A stretch of DNA of 64,000 nt from an uncultured Nocardioides sp. (GTDB lineage: Bacteria; Actinomycetota; Actinomycetes; Propionibacteriales; Nocardioidaceae). Numbering within the stretch: the stretch's first letter is position 1; the number at the start of each line of letters is the position of its first letter. The notes under the pieces were generated by a model. That model saw nothing but the letters and a program-made list of their open reading frames with translations, searched no databases and was not told the DNA's origin. The position numbers and the translations under genes are program-made. Where the stretch lies: the NCBI RefSeq assembly GCF_947488515.1, contig NZ_CANKZF010000003.1:62001-126000 (forward strand). The letters are read 5' to 3'. Positions 8,402-16,788 of this stretch are shown in pieces.

Positions 8402-9937
8402 TCAGTCGGCAACGGCGGCCGCGTCGGAGGGGATGTCCTCCTTGTGGGCGTTGATGAAGACGGCCGACACGACCAGGGCGACGGCGAAGAAGGCGGCGCC
8501 CCAGTAGAACGCCACGTGGTAGCCGTGGATGAACGCGAGGGGCAGGGTCTGCTGCCCCTCCTCGGGGCTGGCCGGCGGGTTGTCGGTGAAGTACGCCGTC
8601 ACCGCCCCGGCGAAGATCGTGTTCAGGAGCGCGGTGCCGAGTGAACCGCCGATCTGCTGCGAGGTGTTGAGCACGGCGGAGGCGACGCCCGCGTCGTGGC
8701 TGCCGACACCGACGAGTGACGTGCTGGCTGCTGGGATGAACACGCCGGCCAGGCCCACCGACATGATCACCATCGCCGGGAAGACCAGCGCCCAGTACGA
8801 CGAGTCCTGGTCGATCCGGGTCAGGAGCAGCATCCCGACGGCGGCCATGGCGAGTCCCGGAACCATCAACGCCCGCGGGCCGAGTCGGGGGAGCAGCTGG
8901 GCCACGACCCCCGCGGCCAGGATGATGCCGATGCTGAACGGCAGGAACGCCAGGCCGGCCTCGAGCGGGGTGTAGCCGAGATTGACCTGGAAGTAGTAGG
9001 TGAGGAACAGGAACATCGCGAAGAGCCCGGCGCCCACCAGCAGGAACACGAGGAACGACCCTCCGCGGTTGCGGTCCATGACGACGCGCAGCGGCAGCAG
9101 CGGGTTGCGGGCCCGTTGCTCCCAGAGGACGAACCCGACCAGCAGGACCACCGCGGCGACCAGGAAGGTGACCGTGCTCGGATCGCCCCAACCCTGCACC
9201 TCGGTCGAATTGGGGTCGTCGGGGTTCTTGACCCGGGCGGCCTCGGTGAAGCCGTAGACGAGGCAGAACAGGCCACCGGTCGCGAGCAGGACGCCCGGGA
9301 CGTCGTACCTGGTGTCGCCGTGGGCCTTGCTCTCGCGGACCAGGGGGACGGCAGCGGCGGCGACGATCAGGGCCACGGGCACGTTGACGCCGAGGCACCA
9401 GCGCCAGGAGGCGTACTCCGTGAGCACGCCGCCGACGATCAGGCCGATCGCGGCCCCGCCGCCCGCGAGCGCCCCGAACACCCCGAACGCCTGCGCCCGC
9501 TCCTTCGGCTCGGTGAACGTGACCGTCACGATCGACAGGGAGGCAGGCGCCATCAGCGCCGCGAAGCCCCCTTGGAGGGCGCGGGCGGCGAACAGCAGCT
9601 CCTGGTTGGGTGCGAGCCCGCCCAGGGCGGACGCGCCGGCGAACCCGAGGAGGCCGATGATGAAGGTGCGCTTGCGGCCTGTGTAGTCGGCGATCCGGCC
9701 ACCCAGCAGGAGCAGGGCGCCGAAGGCCAGGGTGTACGCCGTGACCATCCATTGCCGGTCCGCGTTGCTGATGTCGAGGTCCGCCTGCGCCGACGGGAGG
9801 GCGATGTTCACGATCGAGGCGTCCAGGATGATCATGAGCTGGGCGGCCGCCAGGACGGCCAGCGCCCACCAGCGACCCGGGTCGGGGCCGTCATGCTCCG
9901 ACGGGTGACCGCCCGGGCGGGCAGGGGGTTCGCTCAC
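8402..9937 (-). CDS. MFS transporter, DHA2 (14-TM, EmrB/QacA type)
   Basis: A 511-residue inner-membrane drug/proton antiporter of the DHA2 class. Motif C-like and motif A-like segments are visible: 'LDASIVNIALPSAQADLDIS' near residue 40, 'LLLGGRIADYTGRKRTFIIG' near residue 80, and 'ALQGGFAALMAPASLSIVT' near residue 125. The chain shows about fourteen hydrophobic segments, an acidic cytoplasmic tail and a central 'LLVGFVLWEQRARNPLLPL' typical of EmrB-like exporters. It starts at GTG 9937. No adjacent TetR or MarR regulator is seen, so it is probably a single-gene unit; the divergent neighbour is the small DUF1801-like gene. Confidence 0.9.
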   Translation of the reverse strand: MSEPPARPGGHPSEHDGPDPGRWWALAVLAAAQLMIILDASIVNIALPSAQADLDISNADRQWMVTAYTLAFGALLLLGGRIADYTGRKRTFIIGLLGFAGASALGGLAPNQELLFAARALQGGFAALMAPASLSIVTVTFTEPKERAQAFGVFGALAGGGAAIGLIVGGVLTEYASWRWCLGVNVPVALIVAAAAVPLVRESKAHGDTRYDVPGVLLATGGLFCLVYGFTEAARVKNPDDPNSTEVQGWGDPSTVTFLVAAVVLLVGFVLWEQRARNPLLPLRVVMDRNRGGSFLVFLLVGAGLFAMFLFLTYYFQVNLGYTPLEAGLAFLPFSIGIILAAGVVAQLLPRLGPRALMVPGLAMAAVGMLLLTRIDQDSSYWALVFPAMVIMSVGLAGVFIPAASTSLVGVGSHDAGVASAVLNTSQQIGGSLGTALLNTIFAGAVTAYFTDNPPASPEEGQQTLPLAFIHGYHVAFYWGAAFFAVALVVSAVFINAHKEDIPSDAAAVAD

Positions 9938-10096
9938 GACACCTCACCTCACGATCGATCCGCGTCGGTCGGGTGCCGGCTGACCCTGCTGAGTGGCCAC
10001 ACTGCCGTTGGTGGACCCGACCCAACATTCATGGAAGGCCCGCCCCGAAGCCCCGGTCAAGCCACAAATCGACGATGTTGGCCCGCGCCGGACTCC

Positions 10097-10102
10097 TACA
10101 CT
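10097..10102 (+). promoter_or_regulatory. -10 element of DUF1801-like gene (leaderless)
   Basis: TACACT six bases before ATG 10109. Same arrangement as at the amidase gene. Confidence 0.6.
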
Positions 10103-10108
10103 TGCCGG

Positions 10109-10483
10109 ATGGCGGACCTCGACGCTGTCGAAGCTCGGATCTGGGCGCTCCTCGACCCGTACCGGGACGAGCTCGAGGACGCGACCATCTATGGCATGCC
10201 GTCGCTGCGCTGGCCGGGATCGGGCAGTCACGACTACTTCGCCGCAGTGAAGCGGAGCGCCCACAAGGTCAGCCTCTATGCGATCGCCGTGGACACCTGG
10301 CCCGAGACGCTCGAGGCATCCTCCGAGGACTTCCGATCCCGGCGCACCGGCAAGGCGACCTTCTCCTTCCCGTCCCTGGACGAGGAGCTCGCCTCGGAGC
10401 TCGAGACGTTCCTGGCGCGGCTCTACCAGCCGTACCGCGAGCACCACGCGAGCCACCCCAGTTCCTGGCGGATGCCCCGGTAG
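10109..10483 (+). CDS. DUF1801-like small protein
   Basis: A 124-residue cytoplasmic protein with the pattern of the DUF1801/YdhG fold: 'IYGMPSLRWPGSGSHDYFAA', 'AHKVSLYAI', and 'GKATFSFPSLDEEL'. Proteins of this fold include frataxin-like iron chaperones, but most are uncharacterised, so no iron role is claimed. The start is fixed by a leaderless promoter (TACACT at 10097-10102). The same frame is open for about 1 kb upstream across the MFS gene, but that is antisense to it. It is followed ten bases later by the helicase gene, whose own -10 overlaps this stop codon. Confidence 0.65.
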   Translation: MADLDAVEARIWALLDPYRDELEDATIYGMPSLRWPGSGSHDYFAAVKRSAHKVSLYAIAVDTWPETLEASSEDFRSRRTGKATFSFPSLDEELASELETFLARLYQPYREHHASHPSSWRMPR

Positions 10484-10486
10484 CGT
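10481..10486 (+). promoter_or_regulatory. -10 element of helicase gene, overlapping the upstream stop codon
   Basis: TAGCGT six bases before GTG 10493; its first three bases are the stop codon of the preceding gene. It suggests a leaderless helicase transcript. Confidence 0.45.
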
Positions 10487-10492
10487 CCGGGG

Positions 10493-12226
10493 GTGGCCAG
10501 CTCCCGACGATCCAGCGCTCGTCGACGCAGCGCGTCCCCGCGCCGGAGCGGCACGCGCAAGCAGCAGCGCCCGTTGCCGGTCGCCGGGCCGGGCGAGCGG
10601 TTGTGGGTGCTCGACGTGCCGTACGGGACGCAGGTCGACGGCGCCAGCTGGCACCCTGCCGTCAAGACCCATCTGTACGTCGGGCGCGCCCTGCCCGCGC
10701 ACCTCGCCCCGTACGCTCCCGGCCCCTACACGCTCGGTCGGTTCATCGAGAACACCCTCAACCCGGACGATCCGACACCCAGCCCTGAGCCGGCCGACGA
10801 CCTCGAGCCCAGGCGGATCCAGTTCGAGGCGGCCGATGCGATCGCGGCGCGCGCCGAAGCGGGAGGGCGGCAGTTCCTGCTCGCCGACGAGCCCGGAGTG
10901 GGCAAGACGATCTCCGCGGTCCTCGGGGCGACCGCCGTGGGCGACCTCCGCGGCGCGCGACGGGTGCTCGTCGTGGCCGACCGGCCCGCCGCGATCACGA
11001 TCGGCCACTGGTGCCGCACGATCACGGCCTTGGGGGACGGCGGCCTGGAGTGGGTCGTGATCACGTGGGACCGGCTCGAGAAGGTCACGGACCACACCTG
11101 GGACGTGATCATCGCGGACGAGGCGCACGCCCTGCGGCGTACGACGACGAAGCGGTGGAAGCTGTGGGCGCGGATCTCCGGTCACGGGAAGCCGCACGAC
11201 AAGGCGCCGTTCGTCATCGCGACCACCGCGACGCCGGGACACACCCCGCTCGAGCTGCCGTACCTCGCTCCGGCGTACGCACAGGTGCTCGGCGAGTCGA
11301 TGCGGGAGTGGACCTCGGCGACGCAACCGGGGGACCTGTTCGCCACCGCGCTCGAGCGCCACGGCGTCGGGGTCGAACGGGGACGCTACGGCGCGACGTG
11401 GACCACCGACCCGGCGCGGCGCGCGGCGGACCTCAAGCTCGTGCGCGGCTGGCTCGACGAGGAGCGGCCACCGGCCATGCTGCACCGGGCCGCGCCGTGG
11501 GGGCCGGTGCCGATCTCCGGCATGCCCGTGACGCTCACGCCGGCGGAGCGGTCGGCGTACGAGGCCGAGTGGGGGGAGTTCTGCCGCGAGATGGACATTG
11601 CGCGGCGCGGTCGCAACATCGCGAAGGGTCGGGCCGCGCTCCTGCGGTTCCGGCAGAAGGCCGGGCTCATCCGCGTCGACTCGACGGTCGCGTGGATCGC
11701 CCAGCAGGTCGAGGCCGAGCGACAGGTGGCCTGCTCGGTCGAGTTCGTCGGCACCGCGGCGGACCCGATCGCCGACCGGCTGCGCGACTCCGGCATCGAG
11801 GTCGCCACGATCTACGGCCGCGACCGCTTCGACCCGGAGGCCGAGCGGCTGCGGTTCCAGACCGGGGAGGCGAAGGTGTGCGTCTTCACCACCGTCGCCT
11901 CGATCAGCCTGCACGCCGGCGAGACCCTCGCCGACGGCCGCCGCGCGAGCACGGAGCCGCGGGTCGGGGTCTTCCACCAGGCGCGGTTCTCCGGCATCGC
12001 CGGGCGGCAGGTGACCGGGCGGACCCACCGCGACCACCAGGTCTCGCCGTGGCACATCGCCTATGCCGAGCGGACCGTCGAGGAGCAGGTCGGCAAGGTG
12101 ATGGTGGAGCGGATCGCCGCGGCCTCCGACACCGTGGGCAGCGACACCACCGGCCTCGCCGACCTCGCCCAGCTCCTCGGCGCCGACTGGCTGCCGGTGA
12201 CGAGCCTGACCGAGGACGGCGCCTGA
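10493..12226 (+). CDS. SNF2-type DEAD/DEAH helicase with DUF5710-like N-terminus (phage type)
   Basis: A 577-residue superfamily 2 ATPase. After a basic N-terminal tail comes a short 'RLWVLDVPYGTQVDGASWHP' module (about residues 36-70) resembling DUF5710, a module often attached to phage and plasmid DNA enzymes. Motif I is 'ADEPGVGKT' (about 131-139), motif II 'DEAH' (about 209), motif III 'TTATPG', and the second RecA domain ends with 'GRTHRDHQ' (motif VI, near residue 508). The architecture matches the compact SNF2-like helicases of actinophages rather than chromosomal RapA or Snf2 proteins. No other phage genes surround it, apart from the integrase relic 8 kb away. Its cellular job is unknown. 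Confidence 0.8.
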   Translation: MASSRRSSARRRSASPRRSGTRKQQRPLPVAGPGERLWVLDVPYGTQVDGASWHPAVKTHLYVGRALPAHLAPYAPGPYTLGRFIENTLNPDDPTPSPEPADDLEPRRIQFEAADAIAARAEAGGRQFLLADEPGVGKTISAVLGATAVGDLRGARRVLVVADRPAAITIGHWCRTITALGDGGLEWVVITWDRLEKVTDHTWDVIIADEAHALRRTTTKRWKLWARISGHGKPHDKAPFVIATTATPGHTPLELPYLAPAYAQVLGESMREWTSATQPGDLFATALERHGVGVERGRYGATWTTDPARRAADLKLVRGWLDEERPPAMLHRAAPWGPVPISGMPVTLTPAERSAYEAEWGEFCREMDIARRGRNIAKGRAALLRFRQKAGLIRVDSTVAWIAQQVEAERQVACSVEFVGTAADPIADRLRDSGIEVATIYGRDRFDPEAERLRFQTGEAKVCVFTTVASISLHAGETLADGRRASTEPRVGVFHQARFSGIAGRQVTGRTHRDHQVSPWHIAYAERTVEEQVGKVMVERIAAASDTVGSDTTGLADLAQLLGADWLPVTSLTEDGA

Positions 12227-12236
12227 CCGGGTCGGC

Positions 12237-12269
12237 TCAGAGTCGCAGGACCCGGCCGGCGACGACGAG
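12237..12269 (-). repeat. duplicated 3' end of cobU (left copy)
   Basis: Encodes the last ten residues of CobU plus stop (LVVAGRVLRL*) outside the gene. Bases 12244-12269 are identical to 12931-12956 inside cobU (26 bases); the last codons differ only synonymously. It flanks the nucleotidyltransferase gene together with the right copy. Confidence 0.85.
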
Positions 12270-12296
12270 CGGCCGCGACCCCCTGGGACAAGCGGA

Positions 12297-12908
12297 CTAG
12301 AGCTCTCCCAGCCATGGATGGCCGGGATGGGCGAGCGCGAGGGCCGATCGCAGCCAGCCCCGGGACCGGTCGTCGAGGAGGGGCGCGCAGACGTCGAAGT
12401 CGACCTGGTCCTTGGGTCGCACCACGCGTGCCTTGTGGAGCAGCTGCACCTCGGGACGGAGGTACGTGATGCCGTCGTGGATCCAGAGGATCTCCGCGAG
12501 CGGCAGGGTGATCCGGGCGTCGCGCTTGTAGGTCCAGGTCGTCGGCGTGGCGTGCATGAGGATGACGTCGTACTCCCAGGGCTCGGCGCCGCTCGGACGG
12601 AGCCAGAGGTTCTCACAGGTCACGGGTAGGGCGACGGAGTCGTCGACCATCGCTGTCAGGGTGCCGCTGTCGGCCTGCCAGACGTCCAACCGACCGTCGA
12701 GATGACGACGCAGGGCGCCGATGTCGGACCTCAGGATGCTGGGGTCGAGGTCGTCGTGGGGGCGCGGAACTCCGGTGAACGCCTGGATGGCCCACCCGCC
12801 GGCGATCCACCACGGACGGTCGTAGCCGTCGAGCAGCGCCGCGGCATCGCGGGGCGTCCGGGCGAGCCAGGGCCCGTAGAGGCGGACAGCATCGTCGTGG
12901 TCAGTCAT
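12297..12908 (-). CDS. nucleotidyltransferase domain protein (ANT-like)
   Basis: A 203-residue protein of the nucleotidyltransferase fold. The segment 'WWIAGGWAIQAFTGVPRPHD' at about residues 33-52 is the glycine-rich nucleotide-binding turn followed by the acidic 'HDDLD' metal-binding pair, as in small aminoglycoside nucleotidyltransferase-like and AbiEii-like proteins. The C-terminal 'YLRPEVQLLHKARVVRPKDQ' is the conserved helix-Lys motif of the same group. Substrate is unknown and a resistance role should not be assumed. The gene sits between two copies of the 3' end of cobU, so it may have arrived as a small cassette. Confidence 0.8.
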   Translation of the reverse strand: MTDHDDAVRLYGPWLARTPRDAAALLDGYDRPWWIAGGWAIQAFTGVPRPHDDLDPSILRSDIGALRRHLDGRLDVWQADSGTLTAMVDDSVALPVTCENLWLRPSGAEPWEYDVILMHATPTTWTYKRDARITLPLAEILWIHDGITYLRPEVQLLHKARVVRPKDQVDFDVCAPLLDDRSRGWLRSALALAHPGHPWLGEL

Positions 12909-12923
12909 GCGCCGGATGGCTCG

Positions 12924-13451
12924 TCACAGGCGCAGGACCCGGCCGGCGACGACGAGGTGCACCTCGTCGCAGGCGGCGGCGACGCGCTGGTTGACGAGGC
13001 CGAGCAGGTCCCTGAAGAGCCGGCCGGAGCGGTGCTCGGGCACGACGCCGAGGCCGACCTCGTTGGTGACGAGCACGACGTCGTGCTCGCAGCGGTTCAG
13101 TGCCTCGACCACCTCGTCGGTGCGGGAGATGACGAGGGCGTGGACGGCGTCGGAGTCGTGCTCCCAGGCGTCGCCCGCGTCGATGATCGCGGTGAGCCAG
13201 GTGCCGAGGCAGTCGACGAGCAACGGGTCGCCGGCTCCTGCGATCACCCCCGCGAGGTCCTGCGTCTCGAGCGTGCCCCAGGCGGCGGGCCGGCGGTCGC
13301 GGTGGGCGTCGATCCGGGCGGCCCAGTCGGGGTCCTGCTCGCGGTCCGGCGGCGTGCCGGTGGCGACGTACGTCGCGGGGGCACCGCCGATGAGGTCCTC
13401 GGCGTGGGTGGACTTGCCCGACCGCACTCCGCCGGTGACCAGGATCCGCAT
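12924..13451 (-). CDS. cobU: CobU, adenosylcobinamide kinase / GTP guanylyltransferase
   Basis: A 175-residue bifunctional enzyme that phosphorylates adenosylcobinamide and transfers GMP to it, giving AdoCbi-GDP in nucleotide-loop assembly. The P-loop 'GGVRSGKST' is at residues 6-14; the 'ATGTPPD' segment and the C-terminal 'VTNEVGLGVVPEHRSGRLFR' block are family hallmarks. Length is normal. ATG 13451 is preferred over ATG 13460. It forms a locus with cobS and cobT further right, interrupted by an SDR gene on the other strand. Its last ten codons are duplicated at 12237-12269. No cobalamin riboswitch was recognised nearby. Confidence 0.95.
   Translation of the reverse strand: MRILVTGGVRSGKSTHAEDLIGGAPATYVATGTPPDREQDPDWAARIDAHRDRRPAAWGTLETQDLAGVIAGAGDPLLVDCLGTWLTAIIDAGDAWEHDSDAVHALVISRTDEVVEALNRCEHDVVLVTNEVGLGVVPEHRSGRLFRDLLGLVNQRVAAACDEVHLVVAGRVLRL
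12931..12956. repeat. right copy of 26-base direct repeat inside cobU 3' end
   Basis: Identical to 12244-12269. The two copies are 687 bases apart and bracket the nucleotidyltransferase gene, like a duplicated attachment site. Confidence 0.85.
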
Positions 13452-13511
13452 GGCGCGCATCCTGTCAGAACCGGCCGGGGATCGGAGGCCGAGGCGTGGG
13501 TACGGGTCGTC

Positions 13512-14366
13512 ATGACCTCCGAGACGACGTCCCTGACCGCGATCGACGGCGGCACACCGACCGGCGCCCCGGGCGGGGGTCGCCCGCTCGCGGTCGTGAC
13601 CGGGGCCTCGAGCGGCATCGGTCTCGAGCTGGCCCGGCAGTTCGCCAACCACCACTTCGACCTCCTCGTCACCGCCGAGGATGACGAGATCGCCGTCGCT
13701 GCTGCCGTGCTGCGTGCGGAGGGCAACGGTCAGGTGCAGCACGTGCAGGTCGACCTGCGGGACGAGCAGGGCGTTGCCGACCTCTACGCCCGGATCCGCG
13801 CCGACGGCCGCCCGCTCTCCGCGATCGCCCTCAACGCGGGCCACGGACAGGGCGGCGCCTTCATCGACACCGACCTCGCCGACGAGCTGTCGATCATCGA
13901 CCTGAACATCACCTCGACGGTGCGCCTGGCCAAGCTCGTGCTGCGCGACATGGTGGCCGCCGACGAGGGGCGGGTGCTCGTGACGTCGTCGATCGCCTCG
14001 ACGATGCCGGGCTCCTTCCAGGCCGTCTACAACGCGTCGAAGTCGTTCCTCCAGTCCTTCACCGAGGCGCTGCAGAACGAGCTCAAGGACACCGGCGTCA
14101 CCCTCACCTCGCTCATGCCCGGCCCGACCGAGACCGACTTCTTCGAACGGGCCGACATGGCGGACAACACCTTGGTCGGCACGTCGAAGAAGGACGACCC
14201 GGCGCAGGTCGCCCAGCAGGGCTTCGAGGCGCTGATGGCCGGCAAGTCCCGCGTGGTCGGCGGCGGGCTGAAGACCAAGGTGCAGGAGGCGGCCGGCAAG
14301 GCGATGCCCGACAAGCTCAAGGCGGCGATTCACCGGAGGATGGCGGAGCCGGGCTCCGGCGACTGA
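13512..14366 (+). CDS. short-chain dehydrogenase/reductase (SDR)
   Basis: A 284-residue NAD(P)-dependent oxidoreductase of the classical SDR family. The cofactor motif 'VTGASSGIGLELA' follows a 30-residue polar N-terminus. The catalytic residues are in 'VTSSIASTMPG' (Ser) and 'YNASKSF' (Tyr and Lys, YxxxK). The substrate-loop 'MPGPTETDFF' follows. After about residue 220 there is a basic C-terminal extension rich in Lys. It sits divergently between cobU and cobS, but nothing ties it to cobalamin. The start ATG 13512 is preceded by a weak TACGGG. Substrate unknown. Confidence 0.9.
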   Translation: MTSETTSLTAIDGGTPTGAPGGGRPLAVVTGASSGIGLELARQFANHHFDLLVTAEDDEIAVAAAVLRAEGNGQVQHVQVDLRDEQGVADLYARIRADGRPLSAIALNAGHGQGGAFIDTDLADELSIIDLNITSTVRLAKLVLRDMVAADEGRVLVTSSIASTMPGSFQAVYNASKSFLQSFTEALQNELKDTGVTLTSLMPGPTETDFFERADMADNTLVGTSKKDDPAQVAQQGFEALMAGKSRVVGGGLKTKVQEAAGKAMPDKLKAAIHRRMAEPGSGD

Positions 14367-14374
14367 CCCCCAGG

Positions 14375-15139
14375 TCAGGCGGTGGCAGCCGCCAGCACCA
14401 GCACGGCGAACGAGACCTCCACCGCCGCGCCCAGCACGTCGCCCGTGACCCCGCCGAGCCGGCGTACGCACCGCAGCAGCAGGGCGAGCACGACGGCCAC
14501 CATGGCCACCACCCCGACCACCGTCGACCACGCCGACCCCAGGCCGTGGCCGGCCAGCCCCACGACGACCGCGACCACCACCAGCGACGCGGCGGCGGCC
14601 ACGACCGGCACCGAGCCCACGTGGGTGACCCCGAGCCCGTCGGCGCGGGCGGCGGGCACGCCGCGCACACAGGCGAGCGCCAGCGCGGCCCGGGACGCGC
14701 AGACCAGGACCCCGACCACCCACCAGCCGTGGTCGTGTCGCACCACGGCCGTCAGCCCGGCCGCCTGCAGCCCCGCGACGAGCACCACCGCGACGACGCC
14801 CGCCGGCCCGACGGGGCCGGTGCGCATCACCTCGAGCGAGCGTGCGGGGGAGTAGGACGCGGTCAGGCCGTCGGCGGTGTCGGCCAGGCCGTCCCAGTGG
14901 AAGGCGCGGGTGCCGAGCGCGAGCACCAGCAACACGACGTACGCCGTCGCGAGCGCCGGCAGCCCGACCCAGCCGGCGACCAGGACCACCGCCGCTGCGG
15001 CCAGCCCGAGGGGGATCACCGCCAGCGGCGCGAGGACCATCGCGACGCCGGCGACCCCACGGTCGACCCGCGTCGGCGGCGGGACGCGGACGGCGGTGAG
15101 CGTGCCGGTGGCGAGCAGCCACGCGTCGCGGACGGTCAC
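14375..15139 (-). CDS. cobS: CobS, adenosylcobinamide-GDP ribazoletransferase
   Basis: A 254-residue polytopic membrane protein that joins AdoCbi-GDP with alpha-ribazole(-phosphate) in the last stage of cobalamin synthesis. The family hallmark 'FHWDGLADTADGLTASYSP' is present at about residues 80-97, with its acidic metal-binding residues, within a chain of six or more Gly/Ala/Val-rich membrane helices. Its start overlaps the stop of cobT by four bases (15136-15139), so the two are translationally coupled. Length is normal. Confidence 0.95.
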   Translation of the reverse strand: MTVRDAWLLATGTLTAVRVPPPTRVDRGVAGVAMVLAPLAVIPLGLAAAAVVLVAGWVGLPALATAYVVLLVLALGTRAFHWDGLADTADGLTASYSPARSLEVMRTGPVGPAGVVAVVLVAGLQAAGLTAVVRHDHGWWVVGVLVCASRAALALACVRGVPAARADGLGVTHVGSVPVVAAAASLVVVAVVVGLAGHGLGSAWSTVVGVVAMVAVVLALLLRCVRRLGGVTGDVLGAAVEVSFAVLVLAAATA

Positions 15140-16176
15140 GAAGGCAGGATCTCCGAGAGCAGCGCCACGTCACGCAGCACCGCGACCCCGGAGCGCAGCA
15201 CCGGCAGCGCAGCGACGGCGCCCGAGCCCTCGCCCAGACGCATCCCGAGGTCGAGGAGCGGCTCGAGGCCGAGGGACTTCAGCGCGTGGGCCTGGGCGGG
15301 CTCGGTGGAGCGGTGGCCGGCGAGCCACCAGGCGGCGGCTCCCGGTGCGTGGGCCTCGGCCACGACCGCGCAGGCGACCGACATGAGGCCGTCGAGCAGG
15401 ACCGGCACCCCGCGGGTGGATGCCTCGACCAGGAACCCGACGGTGGCCGCGAGGTCGGCGCTGCCCAGGGCGGCGAGCAGCTCGATCGGGTCGGAGGTGC
15501 GGCCCTCGGCCCGCGCGAGGGCCTGCGCGACGACGTCCCGCTTGCGGGTCCAGCCGTCGTCGTCGATGCCGGTGCCGCGACCGGTCACCTCGTCGGCCGG
15601 CAGGCCGAGGGTCGCGGCGACGAGCGCGGCGGCGACGGTGGTGTTGCCGATGCCGAGGTCGCCGGTCATCAGCAGCTGAGCGCCGTCGTCGACGAGCTCC
15701 CCGGCCAGCTCGGCACCGAGGGCGATCGAGCGCTCGGCCTCCTCGCGGGTCAGCGCGTCGGTCAGGTGGATGGCGCCGGAACCGCGCCGGACCTTGCGGG
15801 CGGTGACCTCGGCCGGGAGGTCGTCGAGGTCGGCGTCGACGGCGACGTCGAGCACCGTGACGGCGACGCCGTGCTCCCGTGCCAGCGCGCTGACGCCGGC
15901 GCGACCTGCAACGAGGGTGCGCACCATCGCCTCGGTGATCGCCGCGGGATAGGCCGACACCCCGTGCGCGGCGACGCCGTGGTCGCCGGCCAGCACCACC
16001 AGGCGTACGTCGGTGAGCCGACGCGGCGGCACCACGCCCTGGGCCGCCGACAGCCAGACGCCGAGCTCGCCGACCCGGCCGAGTGCCCCCGGCGGGGTGG
16101 CCAGACCGGTGAGGCGCTCGCCGGCGAGGGCGGCGGTGTCAGGGGAGGGCGGGGCGACGCGGGACGACTCGTTCAT
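15136..16176 (-). CDS. cobT: CobT, nicotinate-nucleotide-dimethylbenzimidazole phosphoribosyltransferase
   Basis: A 346-residue cytoplasmic enzyme that makes alpha-ribazole phosphate from nicotinate mononucleotide and a benzimidazole. Visible family blocks: 'LVVLAGDHGVAAHGVSAYP', 'LLMTGDLGIGNTTVAAAL' and the C-terminal 'HRSTEPAQAHALKSLGLEPL', plus 'LDLGMRLGEGSGA'. The catalytic Glu is expected in 'RLGEGSGA'. It is first in the cobT-cobS operon. A candidate -10 (TAGGCT, complement of 16186-16191) lies nine bases before the ATG at 16176. Confidence 0.95.
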   Translation of the reverse strand: MNESSRVAPPSPDTAALAGERLTGLATPPGALGRVGELGVWLSAAQGVVPPRRLTDVRLVVLAGDHGVAAHGVSAYPAAITEAMVRTLVAGRAGVSALAREHGVAVTVLDVAVDADLDDLPAEVTARKVRRGSGAIHLTDALTREEAERSIALGAELAGELVDDGAQLLMTGDLGIGNTTVAAALVAATLGLPADEVTGRGTGIDDDGWTRKRDVVAQALARAEGRTSDPIELLAALGSADLAATVGFLVEASTRGVPVLLDGLMSVACAVVAEAHAPGAAAWWLAGHRSTEPAQAHALKSLGLEPLLDLGMRLGEGSGAVAALPVLRSGVAVLRDVALLSEILPS

Positions 16177-16230
16177 AGCGGCAGCAGCCTAGTGACGCCT
16201 CCGCCGGCGTCGCCTGCCAGTCTTGCCCGC

Positions 16231-16755
16231 GTGACCGGCCACTCCGTCCTGCAGCTCCCGGTGCCGCCGCTGGAGGGATGGGTGCGAGAGCGGACCGCGC
16301 ACTACGACGCCGGGTTCGTCTCGGCCGACCCGCGCTTCGGCCACGCGCACATCACGGCCCTCGGACCCTTCGCCCCGACCCCGAGCACGACCGAGCTCGA
16401 GACCGTCGCCGCGATCGCGGGCGCGACCCCGCCGGTCCGGGTGCGGCTCGAGCGCCTGGGCCAGTTCCCCAACGGGATCATCCACCTCGTCCCCGACCCC
16501 GACGACGCGCTGCGCGACCTGACCGCGCGGCTGGTGGCCGCCTTCCCCGGGTGGCCGCCGTACGGCGGTGAGTTCGGCGCCGACGTGCAGCCCCACGTCA
16601 CCGTCGACGCGGCGTCCGACGACGTCGACCTCCCCTCCACCGCGGCGCTGCTCGCGGATGTCGTACCCGTCGACGTCGTGCTCGACCGGCTGCAGCTCGC
16701 GTGGTGGGAGACCGACCGCTGCCACGTGGTGGCGGAGTGGGCGCTCGGTCGTTGA
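16231..16755 (+). CDS. 2'-5' RNA ligase/phosphodiesterase-like protein
   Basis: A 174-residue protein of the 2H phosphoesterase superfamily. The two histidine motifs are 'HAHITALGPF' (about residues 38-47) and 'PHVTVDAAS' (about 123-131), and the chain starts with 'SVLQLPVPPLEGWVRE'. Members hydrolyse or join 2'-5' or cyclic phosphodiester bonds; many bacterial ones have unknown substrates. Start GTG 16231 is where similarity begins, though the frame is open upstream through antisense cobT. It is divergent from cobT. Function beyond the fold cannot be stated. Confidence 0.8.
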   Translation: MTGHSVLQLPVPPLEGWVRERTAHYDAGFVSADPRFGHAHITALGPFAPTPSTTELETVAAIAGATPPVRVRLERLGQFPNGIIHLVPDPDDALRDLTARLVAAFPGWPPYGGEFGADVQPHVTVDAASDDVDLPSTAALLADVVPVDVVLDRLQLAWWETDRCHVVAEWALGR

Positions 16756-16788
16756 CCGGCGTACGGACCGGCATGGCAGGATCACGGC

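Noticed and set aside
9944..12616. An 890-codon open frame antisense to the helicase and neighbours
   Set aside because: Arg/Gly/Pro-rich translation without motifs; it is the GC-skewed shadow of three well-supported sense genes.
12297..12908. Calling the nucleotidyltransferase an aminoglycoside resistance gene
   Set aside because: Only the fold is visible; substrate-specific residues cannot be judged by eye.
12924..15173. A 749-codon minus-strand frame running from cobU through the SDR region
   Set aside because: Only its last 175 codons match CobU; the rest is antisense or out of frame to the SDR and cobS genes.
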